Assembly: GCA_031286165.1 (NCBI GenBank)
Contig: JAITUU010000022.1
Coordinates: 1 to 41,117, forward strand
Origin: Bacteroidales bacterium
GTDB taxonomy: Bacteria > Bacteroidota > Bacteroidia > Bacteroidales > UBA1715
Length of the DNA stretch: 41,117 nucleotides
Direction of reading: 5' to 3'
Part shown: piece after piece, positions 1-9,057 of the stretch
Layout: each line of letters opens with the position of its first letter
Position numbering within the stretch: position 1 is the stretch's first letter
Made by a program: the position numbers and the translations under genes
Notes under the pieces: model-generated
What the model was told of the DNA's origin: nothing
The model's input: the letters and a program-made list of their open reading frames with translations, nothing else
Databases searched by the model: none

Positions 1-1716
<1,716 letters not shown>

Positions 1717-1777
1717 CTTGCTCAATTTCTTGATAATCAAAAATACTTGTTTTCTTTTCCCTGTTGTCAAAAATTTT

Positions 1778-1887
<110 letters not shown>

Positions 1888-1892
1888 TTTAT

Positions 1893-1928
1893 AATCCTCA
1901 ATACCTTTGGTGTTGGGGATTTTTTTTT
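1893..1928 (+). terminator. Intrinsic terminator of the rRNA operon
   Basis: A 12-bp stem (1894-1905 with 1909-1920, two G-U pairs, loop TTT) is followed by eight T residues. It sits directly after the 5S gene and closes the rRNA operon; nothing RNA-like follows it. Confidence 0.85.
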
Positions 1929-1972
1929 GCGCCCTTTTGCTGCCTATCACAATATTATACCCCGTTTTTCGC

Positions 1973-1980
1973 TATCTTTG
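1973..1980 (+). promoter_or_regulatory. Bacteroidota -7 element (TATCTTTG) for the CotH gene
   Basis: TATCTTTG is a perfect match to the TAnnTTTG -7 consensus and lies 17 nt before the ATG at 1998. I see no good TTTG -33 element at 19-21 nt spacing, so strength is uncertain. Confidence 0.55.
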
Positions 1981-1997
1981 TAGTCAATTATTTTTTC

Positions 1998-4496
1998 ATG
2001 AAACGAAGCGTTTTTATAATTATTACTTTTTTACTGTATTTTTCATACTTTGTGAGGGCGCAGATTGTGATAAATGAATTGATGCAGAGCAATATAGACA
2101 TAGTGCGCGATGATTTGCAGGAATTTCCCGATAGTTGGATTGAACTCTACAATACTTCCGACACTGAGGTTGATATTCGTAATTGGACGATTTCCGATAA
2201 TGCCGATTATAAGCAGGGTTGGAAAATTACTACTTCGGTAAAAATTCAACCGCATGCGTATTGCTTGCTCTATGCCGATAAAGAAGCGAAGGGGCTGCAC
2301 ACGAATTTCCGTATAGATAGCGGAAAGGGCGGCAGTGTGTATGTGTTCAATGCGAATAATGTACAAATTGATGCGGTATTGAATATTCCCAAGCAACCTG
2401 CGCCGAATATTGCGTGGGGGCGGGTGAGCGATGCCGGTGCACTATGGGTAAACTTTGTGGCAGCAACTCCGGGACGTGCAAATGTGGGAAAAACATCGAA
2501 TAGACTGCTGCCGCCACCTGTATTTTCTCTCAAAGGAGGAATGTTTGCCAATGCGGTGAAGGTGCAGTTATCTTTACCTACCGGCGTTCCTACCGAAGTT
2601 ACGTTGGCACATATTCATTACACAACCGATAATTCCGAACCTACTGCTGCTTCGCCGGTGTATTCCGGAGCAATTTCGATTGTAAAAACTACGGTGCTGC
2701 GAGCAAAAATAATGCACCCCGATTATTTGAACGATTACTCGCAAGCGCATACCTACATTATATCGGAGCGTGATTTCCCCCTGCCGGTAATTTCTATCAG
2801 TGTGGATACTTCGTATTTGTGGAACGATGAATTTGGTATTTATTGTGCGGGCAATGGTACGCACGGTGTGGAAGGTTTGGGTACCGACTATCCGGTGAAT
2901 TGGAACAATAATTGGCGGCGACCAATTAATTTTGAGTATTTTCCGCAGGGAAGTACTATGAGTGCGCTCAATCAACTGTGCGAAATGCGCATTGCCGGAG
3001 GGTGGTCGCGCAGTAATGCGCAAAAAACCTTTGTATTGTATGCCAACAAACGTTTTGGTGAAAAACGTTTTAATTATGATTTTTTTGCTGAAAAACCGCG
3101 ACAAGAAATCAAATCGTTTATGTTGCGCAATTCGGGCAACGATTTTTGGTACACTCATTTTCGCGATGCGGCAATTCAATTGTTTTTTGGCGGAAAAACA
3201 GATGTGGATTATCAAGCCTATCAGCCGGCAATACTGTTTTTGAATGGGAATTATTGGGGGATTCAAAATCTGCGTGAACGCTCCGATGAAGATTTTGTGT
3301 TGGCAAATTATGCTACGGAAAATGTAGATGTGGTTGAAAATTGGTGGGACGTGAAAGCAGGCGATGATAAGGCAATCAATCAATTGCGAAGCGAAGTGCG
3401 AAAATCGGCAGCACAGCGCAATAGTGAATGGATTATGAATCAAATTGATGTAGATGAATTTATCAATTACATGATTTTGCAGATGTATGTTGCCAATACC
3501 GATTTTTTGAGCGATTATAATAATAATATTGCCATGTGGCGGCACAGAAATTCTGCCGGGAAATGGCGATTTATATTGAAAGATACCGACCAAGGGTTGG
3601 GAATTTGGAATGCAAATGCGGTAACACACAATGCTTTGAGTATTCAATACGACAATGATACGTGGCGACTATTTACAGCACTGCTTTCGCAGGAAAGTTT
3701 CAAGAAAAAATTCTATCGGCGGTATGCCGTATATATGGGCGATTTGCTGCATTATCAATCCACAGCGCACATTATCGACAGTATTGCAACCCTTATAGAA
3801 CCTGCTATGCCGGAGCATTTGGAGTTTTGGCAGCATCACAACTATACGCAGTATGGAATCCCACACATGTGGTGGCGCGACCTTCGCTCATGGCAGCAGG
3901 AAGTTGATAATATGAAACAGTGGTGCGCAGGGAGAAACAACGAAGTGTATAAGCAGTTACGCGCGTATTTTAATTTGGGAGCAACTATGAACCTTGTGTA
4001 TGAATCGCCAAACGATGCGGCAAAAACGCCTGCGGTGTATATCAACGGCGTGTCTATGCGCCCATCGGGATTGCAGGCTTCGTATTTTCAGAATGAAGAC
4101 ATAGAACTGAATTATGCCGGAAATGCCGCGCTGTATGGGTGGAAAATTACAAAAACGGTGAATGGAGTATCGAGTGTGGAAACATATTTCCGGCAAACTA
4201 TGTTGTATAACGTTCCTATCGGTTGTACTTCCGTGAAAATCAAATTGATAGACAATCCTACTACCATAGAAAACCCTGCGGAAGTGCCTATTGTGATACG
4301 TGCGGTTGCCGAAGGTGTGAAAATTTCAAATTTGATGGCGCAGTCGAAAATTGCGGTGTATGACATGAGCGGAAAAGTGATAGCGGAAACTTCCACGAAC
4401 GATTATTCTGTGCTGATTCCGATGCTGCATAAGGGAGTTTTTGTGGTACACGTGAGCAATGAAAAACAACGCACCGTCCAAAAAATTGTGAATTAG
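1998..4496 (+). CDS. Secreted CotH-kinase / lamin-tail domain protein with T9SS sorting domain
   Basis: The protein has 832 residues. Residues 1-22 are a signal peptide ending VRAQ. Next come a lamin-tail domain (about 22-145, opening with IVINELMQSN and containing WIELYNTS), a chitobiase/Fn3-associated beta segment (about 172-255, HYTTDNSEPT) and a CotH family domain (about 260-640). Visible CotH features are MRIAGGWSR, FMLRNSGNDF, the stretch FLNGNYWGIQNLRER and the acidic motif FILKDTDQG near residue 528. CotH proteins are atypical kinases; Bacillus CotH phosphorylates spore-coat proteins. The end (about 770-832, IAVYDMSGKVIAET ... GVFVVHV) has the form of a type A T9SS sorting domain, so export across the outer membrane by T9SS is inferred. 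The gene stands alone after the rRNA operon with its own promoter. The substrate is unknown. Confidence 0.88.
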   Translation: MKRSVFIIITFLLYFSYFVRAQIVINELMQSNIDIVRDDLQEFPDSWIELYNTSDTEVDIRNWTISDNADYKQGWKITTSVKIQPHAYCLLYADKEAKGLHTNFRIDSGKGGSVYVFNANNVQIDAVLNIPKQPAPNIAWGRVSDAGALWVNFVAATPGRANVGKTSNRLLPPPVFSLKGGMFANAVKVQLSLPTGVPTEVTLAHIHYTTDNSEPTAASPVYSGAISIVKTTVLRAKIMHPDYLNDYSQAHTYIISERDFPLPVISISVDTSYLWNDEFGIYCAGNGTHGVEGLGTDYPVNWNNNWRRPINFEYFPQGSTMSALNQLCEMRIAGGWSRSNAQKTFVLYANKRFGEKRFNYDFFAEKPRQEIKSFMLRNSGNDFWYTHFRDAAIQLFFGGKTDVDYQAYQPAILFLNGNYWGIQNLRERSDEDFVLANYATENVDVVENWWDVKAGDDKAINQLRSEVRKSAAQRNSEWIMNQIDVDEFINYMILQMYVANTDFLSDYNNNIAMWRHRNSAGKWRFILKDTDQGLGIWNANAVTHNALSIQYDNDTWRLFTALLSQESFKKKFYRRYAVYMGDLLHYQSTAHIIDSIATLIEPAMPEHLEFWQHHNYTQYGIPHMWWRDLRSWQQEVDNMKQWCAGRNNEVYKQLRAYFNLGATMNLVYESPNDAAKTPAVYINGVSMRPSGLQASYFQNEDIELNYAGNAALYGWKITKTVNGVSSVETYFRQTMLYNVPIGCTSVKIKLIDNPTTIENPAEVPIVIRAVAEGVKISNLMAQSKIAVYDMSGKVIAETSTNDYSVLIPMLHKGVFVVHVSNEKQRTVQKIVN

Positions 4497-4508
4497 ATTG
4501 TTTTGGTT

Positions 4509-4541
4509 TTTGTGTTTATTCAAGGAATAAGTATATATTTG
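4509..4541 (+). promoter_or_regulatory. Bacteroidota promoter (TTTG-N21-TATATTTG), probable Ter operon promoter
   Basis: TTTG at 4509-4512 and TATATTTG at 4534-4541 are separated by 21 nt, a full match to the -33/-7 consensus. Transcription would start near 4548, giving a leader of about 450 nt before terD. Confidence 0.6.
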
Positions 4542-4604
4542 TTCTGCGAACACAAACAATAACCCAATGAATTTTTTTTTGAAAAATAAATCCATTATTT
4601 TACC

Positions 4605-4633
4605 GTTGTATTGCATAAAAAGAATTATGTTTG
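4605..4633 (+). promoter_or_regulatory. Second possible promoter upstream of the Ter operon
   Basis: TATGTTTG at 4626-4633 is a perfect -7 element, with GTTG at 4605-4608 as a weak, slightly close -33 element (17 nt spacing). It lies downstream of the better promoter at 4509 and points the same way. Confidence 0.4.
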
Positions 4634-4910
4634 CACTTACAATGTAAAAAGGCAAAAGATGGTTACAAATAGGTTGTCAATACATATAGCAAAAAATAAT
4701 ACGTTCACCCTACAAGGTGTGGGCGAATGGTTTGAGTGTAGTTGCAACTTCTTGAATATCAGTATTTTACCCCCCCCCATACAGACTGCAATAATCTAAA
4801 AATCAGTGGGTTACCCTCTTTTTTAAAGCACATTTCACAAATTTATTTCGGTTATTTCGCGAAAGTATTTTCACTTGTGCGAGTGTATGAGTATCCATTG
4901 TTTTTACATA

Positions 4911-4964
4911 ACACCCCTTCGGGAGAGAGCCGTGCCGCTTTCTCCCGAAGGGGTGTTTCTTTTA
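4911..4964 (+). terminator. Terminator-like hairpin in the leader of the Ter operon
   Basis: A perfect 16-bp stem (4911-4926 with 4941-4956; ACACCCCTTCGGGAGA and its complement) closes a 14-nt loop and is followed by TTCTTTTA. I see no TAnnTTTG element between it and the start at 5000, so transcripts for the ter genes probably have to pass it. It may terminate the upstream transcript, attenuate the operon, or protect the mRNA 5' end. Confidence 0.65.
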
Positions 4965-4999
4965 TCCGCTTATAAACAATCAATAAAAAATAAAAATCT

Positions 5000-5554
5000 A
5001 TGGCAATTAATTTAACAAAAGGACAGCGTATTGATATTGGGCTGCAACGAGTAGGAGTTGGTTTGGGCTGGGACCCGAACGAAGGTACAGGGTTTGATTT
5101 CGACTTAGACGCTTCGGCGTTTATGCTGGGTGCAAACAAAAAACTGCCGAAAGACGAATTTTTTGTGTTCTACAACAATCTGGTTTCGCCGGACGGCGCG
5201 GTAGAATCTTCGGGAGATGACCTCACCGGAGGTAACAGCGATGGCGATGATGAAACGCTCACGGTCGATTTAAGCAAAGTGGATGCACGGATTCAAGAAA
5301 TCATCTTTGCCGTAACCATTCACGATTTCGCAGCACGCAAGCAAAACTTCGGTCAGGTGCGCAATTCGTTTATTCGGATTTACAATATGGATAGCAATGT
5401 CGAAATAGCCAAATACGAGTTGGACGAAGACTTTTCGTTAGAAACAGCCGTAGAGTTCGGGCGATTGTATCGTAAAGGCAGCGAATGGAAATTCGAGGCA
5501 ATGGGTATCGGCTACAAAGGCGGATTGCAGTATTTCGTGAATAAATATGTATAA
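5000..5554 (+). CDS. terD: TerD family stress protein
   Basis: The 184-residue protein is full length for a TerD-domain protein and starts with the typical MAINLTKGQRI. The calcium-binding region is intact: FDFDLDAS at residues 32-39 and an acidic GDDLTGGNSDGDDE segment near 74-87. The family motif VRNSFIRIYN and the closing GSEWKFEAMG block are present. TerD proteins are cytosolic Ca2+-binding proteins of tellurite and general chemical-stress loci; their exact action is not settled. It is first in a tightly packed operon, 21 nt before terA. It is closely related to the TerD protein at 6242-6796, which points to a duplication. Confidence 0.93.
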   Translation: MAINLTKGQRIDIGLQRVGVGLGWDPNEGTGFDFDLDASAFMLGANKKLPKDEFFVFYNNLVSPDGAVESSGDDLTGGNSDGDDETLTVDLSKVDARIQEIIFAVTIHDFAARKQNFGQVRNSFIRIYNMDSNVEIAKYELDEDFSLETAVEFGRLYRKGSEWKFEAMGIGYKGGLQYFVNKYV

Positions 5555-5575
5555 CAGATTAAAAATAAGAATAGT

Positions 5576-6220
5576 ATGGCAATTATATTAGACAAAACGG
5601 GCGACAGTCATAAAATTGACTTAACCAAACGCAGCGATAGTACGACCAAAGAAATAGTTATCAACCTGAATTGGTCGCAAGGAAAACAAGGATTTCTCTC
5701 AAAACTTGTAAAGGGCGACCAATCCATAGACCTCGATTTGGGTTGCTGGTACGAACTGCGTGATGGTAGTAAATCGTGCATTGACGGTTTGCAGTTTGCT
5801 CACGGACAGGGTGGAGCGCGAAATCGCGTTACGAGGCAGGGGTGCTACACGCAAAAACCGTGGATTTGGCACAGCGGCGATGATAGGAGCGGTTCGGCTG
5901 CCGAAGGCGAAAATCTGCTGATAAATCCGCAAGGAACGGCGGACATCAAACGCATAGTGGTCTATTGCTTTATTTACGAAGGTACAGCAAAATGGGCTGA
6001 AACCAATGCGGTAGTTACGATTAAAGTTCCGGGTAATCAAGAGGTGGTTGTGGAAATGGGCAAGCAAGATTCCGCTCAAACTTTCTGCGCCATTGCCGAA
6101 ATTTTGTTCGGAACGGACAATTCCATGACCGTTCGCAAGTCAATTACGTTTCACAACGGACACGGAGACTGCGATAAAGCCTACAATTGGGATATGCAAT
6201 GGCGAGCAGGGAAAAAATAA
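5576..6220 (+). CDS. terA: TerA-like stress protein
   Basis: The 214-residue protein has the marks of the TerA branch of the TerD superfamily: SIDLDLGCWYELRDG at about residues 50-64, a GDDRSGSAAEGENLLIN block and WAETNAVVTIKVPG. The first acidic motif is DLDLG in place of the DFDLDAS seen in its TerD neighbours, as usual for TerA. Its central region includes extra Cys/Gly-rich sequence. It lies between two TerD paralogs with 21-nt gaps on both sides, so the four ter genes are almost certainly co-transcribed. A role in metal or oxidative envelope stress is inferred from the family, not shown. Confidence 0.88.
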   Translation: MAIILDKTGDSHKIDLTKRSDSTTKEIVINLNWSQGKQGFLSKLVKGDQSIDLDLGCWYELRDGSKSCIDGLQFAHGQGGARNRVTRQGCYTQKPWIWHSGDDRSGSAAEGENLLINPQGTADIKRIVVYCFIYEGTAKWAETNAVVTIKVPGNQEVVVEMGKQDSAQTFCAIAEILFGTDNSMTVRKSITFHNGHGDCDKAYNWDMQWRAGKK

Positions 6221-6241
6221 ATCACTGAAAATCATAATAAT

Positions 6242-6796
6242 ATGGCAATCAATTTAGAAAAAGGCGGACGGGCAAATCTTACCCTCCCAAAATTTGTAAT
6301 CGGACTTGGCTGGGACGCCAATTCGTCGAGCACAGGCGTAGATTTTGACCTCGATGCTTCTGTATTTATTCTCGGAGAAAACAAAAAACTTGTTTCCGAC
6401 GAATATTTCGTATTTTATAACAACCTGAAATCACCCGACGGATCGGTGGAACATACTGGCGACAATTTAACAGGTGCAGGCGATGGAGATGACGAAAGCA
6501 TAAAAGTAGATTTATCGAAAATCAATCCCAATGCAACGGAAATCTGCATCGTAGTAACCATTCACAAAGCCGAAGAACGCCGTCAGAATTTCGGTCAGGT
6601 GCGTAATTCTTTTGTAAGAATATACAATCCCGACAACAACGAAGAATTTTTGAAATACGAATTGGAAGAAGATTTTTCGGTAGAAACAGCCGTAGAGTTC
6701 GGAAGAATTTACAAACGCAACGGCGAATGGAAATTTGAAGCCGTAGGTGTAGGTCAAAAAGGCGGATTGGATATTTATCTAAACAGATATAACTAA
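6242..6796 (+). CDS. terD: TerD family stress protein (second copy)
   Basis: The protein has 184 residues, the same length as the first TerD, with matching blocks throughout (VDFDLDAS near residue 33, GDNLTGAGDGDDE near 75, QVRNSFVRIYN, AVEFGRIY, NGEWKFEAVGVGQKGGL). The Ca2+-coordinating acidic residues are kept. The pair look like products of a local duplication that now flank terA. Whether this copy is functionally TerD or TerE cannot be told from sequence alone, because the names overlap between organisms. Confidence 0.92.
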   Translation: MAINLEKGGRANLTLPKFVIGLGWDANSSSTGVDFDLDASVFILGENKKLVSDEYFVFYNNLKSPDGSVEHTGDNLTGAGDGDDESIKVDLSKINPNATEICIVVTIHKAEERRQNFGQVRNSFVRIYNPDNNEEFLKYELEEDFSVETAVEFGRIYKRNGEWKFEAVGVGQKGGLDIYLNRYN

Positions 6797-6813
6797 TTAT
6801 AAATAAAACTATT

Positions 6814-7425
6814 ATGGCTATCAAATTAGAAAAAGGACAAAGAATAAATCTCGAAAAAAACAACGGTAGTAAGTTGCAAAATCTTTGCGTGGGCGTAAAC
6901 TGGGGCGCAATAGAAAAAACAGGTTTTTGGGGAAATAAAAAAATGGAGGCAGTCGATTTAGATGCAAGTTGTGCTACTTTCGACGACAGCAACAACACTT
7001 TGGAAGTTATTTATTTCGGAAATCTGAAATCGAAAAACGGCTCAATCAAGCATAGCGGAGACGACCTAACAGGCGATATGGGTGGTGATGATGGTTTGGA
7101 CAACGAAGTAATCACTGTTGATTTGGCTAAACTACCCGCCGAAGTAGCAAAAATTGCTTTCGTGCTGAACAGTTTTCGCGGACACGATTTTAAAACCATT
7201 CCTTTTGCTTCCATCCGTATTTACGAAGGAACACCAAGCCGTGTGAACGAAGTATTTGCCACTTACGATATTGCAAACGATGCCACTTTTGCAGGCAGTG
7301 TTTCGATGGTAATGGGCGTATTCTATAAACGCAACGGCGAATGGAAATTTAATGCTATCGGCGAATCAACACGCGACAGAGATTTAAAAGGTACACTTAC
7401 AACAGTAATTTCTAAATATTTATAA
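6814..7425 (+). CDS. TerD-domain protein, TerX/TerZ-like
   Basis: This 203-residue TerD-superfamily protein begins MAIKLEKGQRINLEK. It differs from its two TerD neighbours: an insertion (GAIEKTGFWGNKKM) precedes the acidic motif VDLDASC near residue 50, and the C-terminus ends TTVISKYL. It keeps HSGDDLTGD and an acidic GGDDGLDNE segment likely to bind Ca2+, and NGEWKFNAIG near the end. The length and insertion resemble TerX/TerZ-type members. It is separated by 17 nt from the preceding gene and only 2 nt from the following vWA gene, linking the TerD block to the vWA block in one transcript. Confidence 0.87.
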   Translation: MAIKLEKGQRINLEKNNGSKLQNLCVGVNWGAIEKTGFWGNKKMEAVDLDASCATFDDSNNTLEVIYFGNLKSKNGSIKHSGDDLTGDMGGDDGLDNEVITVDLAKLPAEVAKIAFVLNSFRGHDFKTIPFASIRIYEGTPSRVNEVFATYDIANDATFAGSVSMVMGVFYKRNGEWKFNAIGESTRDRDLKGTLTTVISKYL

Positions 7426-7427
7426 TT

Positions 7428-8066
7428 ATGGCAAGAAGACTTCCCGTATATTTAGTGCTCGACACTTCCGGTTCGATGCACGGCGAGCCGATTTCAGCCG
7501 TTGAAACCGGCGTACAAACCTTAGTGAGCGCGTTGCGCCAAGACCCTTACGCGCTCGAAACGGCGTATTTAAGCGTAATCACTTTCGACAGTAGTGCCAA
7601 ACAAATGGTGCCGCTCACGGAACTCACCGCTTTTCAAGCACCAACGTTCACCGCATCGGGTACTACCGCTCTGGGCGATGCTCTAAGATTGGTGGCACAG
7701 AAAATTGACAGCGAGGTGGCAAAAACCACCGCCGAAGTGAAAGGCGATTGGAAGCCGTTGGTCTTCATTATGACCGATGGTGAACCTACCGACCATTGGC
7801 AAAACGGACTTGCCGAGTTCAGAAAACAAAAAGTGGGCATGACTATCTGCTGCGCTGCCGGGCAAGGTGCCGATACCAACGTGTTGAAGCAGATTTCCGA
7901 AATCGTTGTGCAGTTGGACACTGCCGATAGTGCCACCATCAAAGCCTTCTTCAAGTGGGTTTCGGCTTCGGTAAGCACCAGCAGCCAAAAAGTGGAGAGC
8001 GGTATCAATTTGGAAAAAGTGGGCGAACTGCCTCCGCCTCCGCCCGAAGTGAATATTGTAGTGTAA
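7428..8066 (+). CDS. terY: TerY-like vWA domain protein with intact MIDAS
   Basis: The 212-residue protein is a single von Willebrand A domain. All parts of the metal-ion-dependent adhesion site are visible: DTSGS in LVLDTSGSMHGEP near residues 12-16, the threonine in SGTTALGDAL and the aspartate of MTDGEPTD. This is the TerY type of cytosolic vWA protein, proposed to be an adaptor that works with a PP2C phosphatase and a kinase (the TerY-P triad described by Anantharaman, Iyer and Aravind). Both partners lie downstream in the same operon. The C-terminus is proline-rich (LPPPPPEV). A near-paralog follows 6 nt later. Confidence 0.9.
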   Translation: MARRLPVYLVLDTSGSMHGEPISAVETGVQTLVSALRQDPYALETAYLSVITFDSSAKQMVPLTELTAFQAPTFTASGTTALGDALRLVAQKIDSEVAKTTAEVKGDWKPLVFIMTDGEPTDHWQNGLAEFRKQKVGMTICCAAGQGADTNVLKQISEIVVQLDTADSATIKAFFKWVSASVSTSSQKVESGINLEKVGELPPPPPEVNIVV

Positions 8067-8072
8067 GTAGCG

Positions 8073-8708
8073 ATGAGAAGATTACCGGTATATATTTTGA
8101 TACAGACATCGGGGGCAATGCGCGGCGAACCGATAGAGGCTATTCGTGTAGGGTTGGAAACGTTGGTTGCCTCGTTGCGGCAAGACCCCTTCGCGCTCGA
8201 AAATGCGTGGCTGAGCGTGATTACGTTCAATCGCACACCGCAGCCGATACTTCCGCTCACAGAACTCGAAACCTTGCAAATACCCGCCATTCCGCAACCC
8301 GAAGCGGCAGGTACGCACTTGGGCGAAGCGTTGGAGTTTGTCTGCAAAAAGGTGGATGCAGAGGTAACGCTGAGTTCCCCCGAACGCAAAGGCGATTGGA
8401 TGCCGCTGCTCTTTGTGATGTGCAACGGAAAGGTGTCCGACACACAGTTGTTCTCCCAAACCGTTCCGTTGCTCAAACGCAAGCACTTCGGCAAAATTGT
8501 AGCCTGCTTGGTGGGGCACCACCCCGTTACGGAAAACGTGCGGCAGTTCACCGACAATATACTCTCTATGGACACTGCCGACAGCAGCACCATCAAGACG
8601 TTTTTCGAGTGGGTATCGACCTCCGTCAGTGTGGGCAATCGCAGCATAGGCGCAACAGATGAACTCGTGCTGCCACCTCCGCCTGCTGAAATGAACGCGA
8701 TAATATAA
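8073..8708 (+). CDS. TerY-like vWA domain protein with degenerate metal site
   Basis: The 211-residue protein aligns end to end with the preceding TerY (RLPVYI.., GEPI.A...GLETLV.SLRQDP.ALE.AWLSVITF, TADS.TIK.FF.WVS.SVS, LPPPP). The MIDAS has been lost: DTSGS has become QTSGA near residues 11-15, and the TDG motif has become CNGK in VMCNGKVSD. It should therefore not bind Mg2+ in the normal way. The frame is fully open and the spacing to its paralog is tight, so it looks like a maintained, specialised copy and not a pseudogene. A scaffold or pseudo-adaptor role pairing with the intact vWA protein is inference. Confidence 0.85.
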   Translation: MRRLPVYILIQTSGAMRGEPIEAIRVGLETLVASLRQDPFALENAWLSVITFNRTPQPILPLTELETLQIPAIPQPEAAGTHLGEALEFVCKKVDAEVTLSSPERKGDWMPLLFVMCNGKVSDTQLFSQTVPLLKRKHFGKIVACLVGHHPVTENVRQFTDNILSMDTADSSTIKTFFEWVSTSVSVGNRSIGATDELVLPPPPAEMNAII

Positions 8709-8784
8709 CTCCTGCAAAGGAGAAAAAATAAAGGTTTACACGCTGTTTTTATTGATGTTAAATTGCTGACCATAAGAATAAAAA

Positions 8785-9036
8785 ATGATTGTACACATAC
8801 TGCTCTCTATCTTGATAGTTGCTCTGTTTCTCTACTCGAAACTTGCGCCGCACAAAGCACGACTGACCGGAAAATATCGTTCCGTATTTCTCTTTTTCGA
8901 GAAGGTGTTTGATATGGTGTTGCATTGGTTGCGAAAAGTGGTAAATCCCGCGCAAGTGGGCAACGGCATTGCCGTAGATATGTCGCAAGTCGTTTTGCTG
9001 ATTCTGCTCTTGGTATTTTTAATGGTACGATTTTAA
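8785..9036 (+). CDS. Small membrane protein of the Ter/vWA module
   Basis: The 83-residue protein has two hydrophobic segments (about 3-17, IVHILLSILIVALFL, and about 68-82, VVLLILLLVFLMV) joined by a basic amphipathic region with FFEKVFDMVLHWLRKVVNPAQVG. The segment VGNGIAVDMSQVVLL resembles the end of YggT-type membrane proteins, but I would not assign it to that family firmly. It lies between the vWA genes and the phosphatase, 76 nt after the former and 21 nt before the latter, so it may tether the module to the inner membrane. Confidence 0.7.
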   Translation: MIVHILLSILIVALFLYSKLAPHKARLTGKYRSVFLFFEKVFDMVLHWLRKVVNPAQVGNGIAVDMSQVVLLILLLVFLMVRF

Positions 9037-9057
9037 AACTTGGTAAAATAATCACAA

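Larger units (their letters stand above)
4497..4999. other. 503-nt intergenic leader upstream of the Ter operon
   Basis: No convincing conserved gene lies here. It holds two promoter-like sites (4509-4541 and 4605-4633), a run of nine C (4770-4778) and a strong terminator-like hairpin (4911-4964) that ends 36 nt before the first terD gene. Two tiny ORFs are possible: 4567-4647 (26 residues, MNFFLKNKSII...) just downstream of the first promoter, and one starting at 4660. Neither resembles anything I know. The unusual length suggests a regulated leader. Confidence 0.6.

Noticed and set aside
2574..3647. 357-codon open frame antisense to the CotH gene
   Set aside because: The translation is rich in Ile, His and Cys with no domain or signal; the sense frame is a clear CotH protein.
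7634..8773. 379-codon open frame antisense to the two vWA genes
   Set aside because: It mirrors the codon pattern of the vWA genes, is Ser/Thr/Cys-rich and matches no family.
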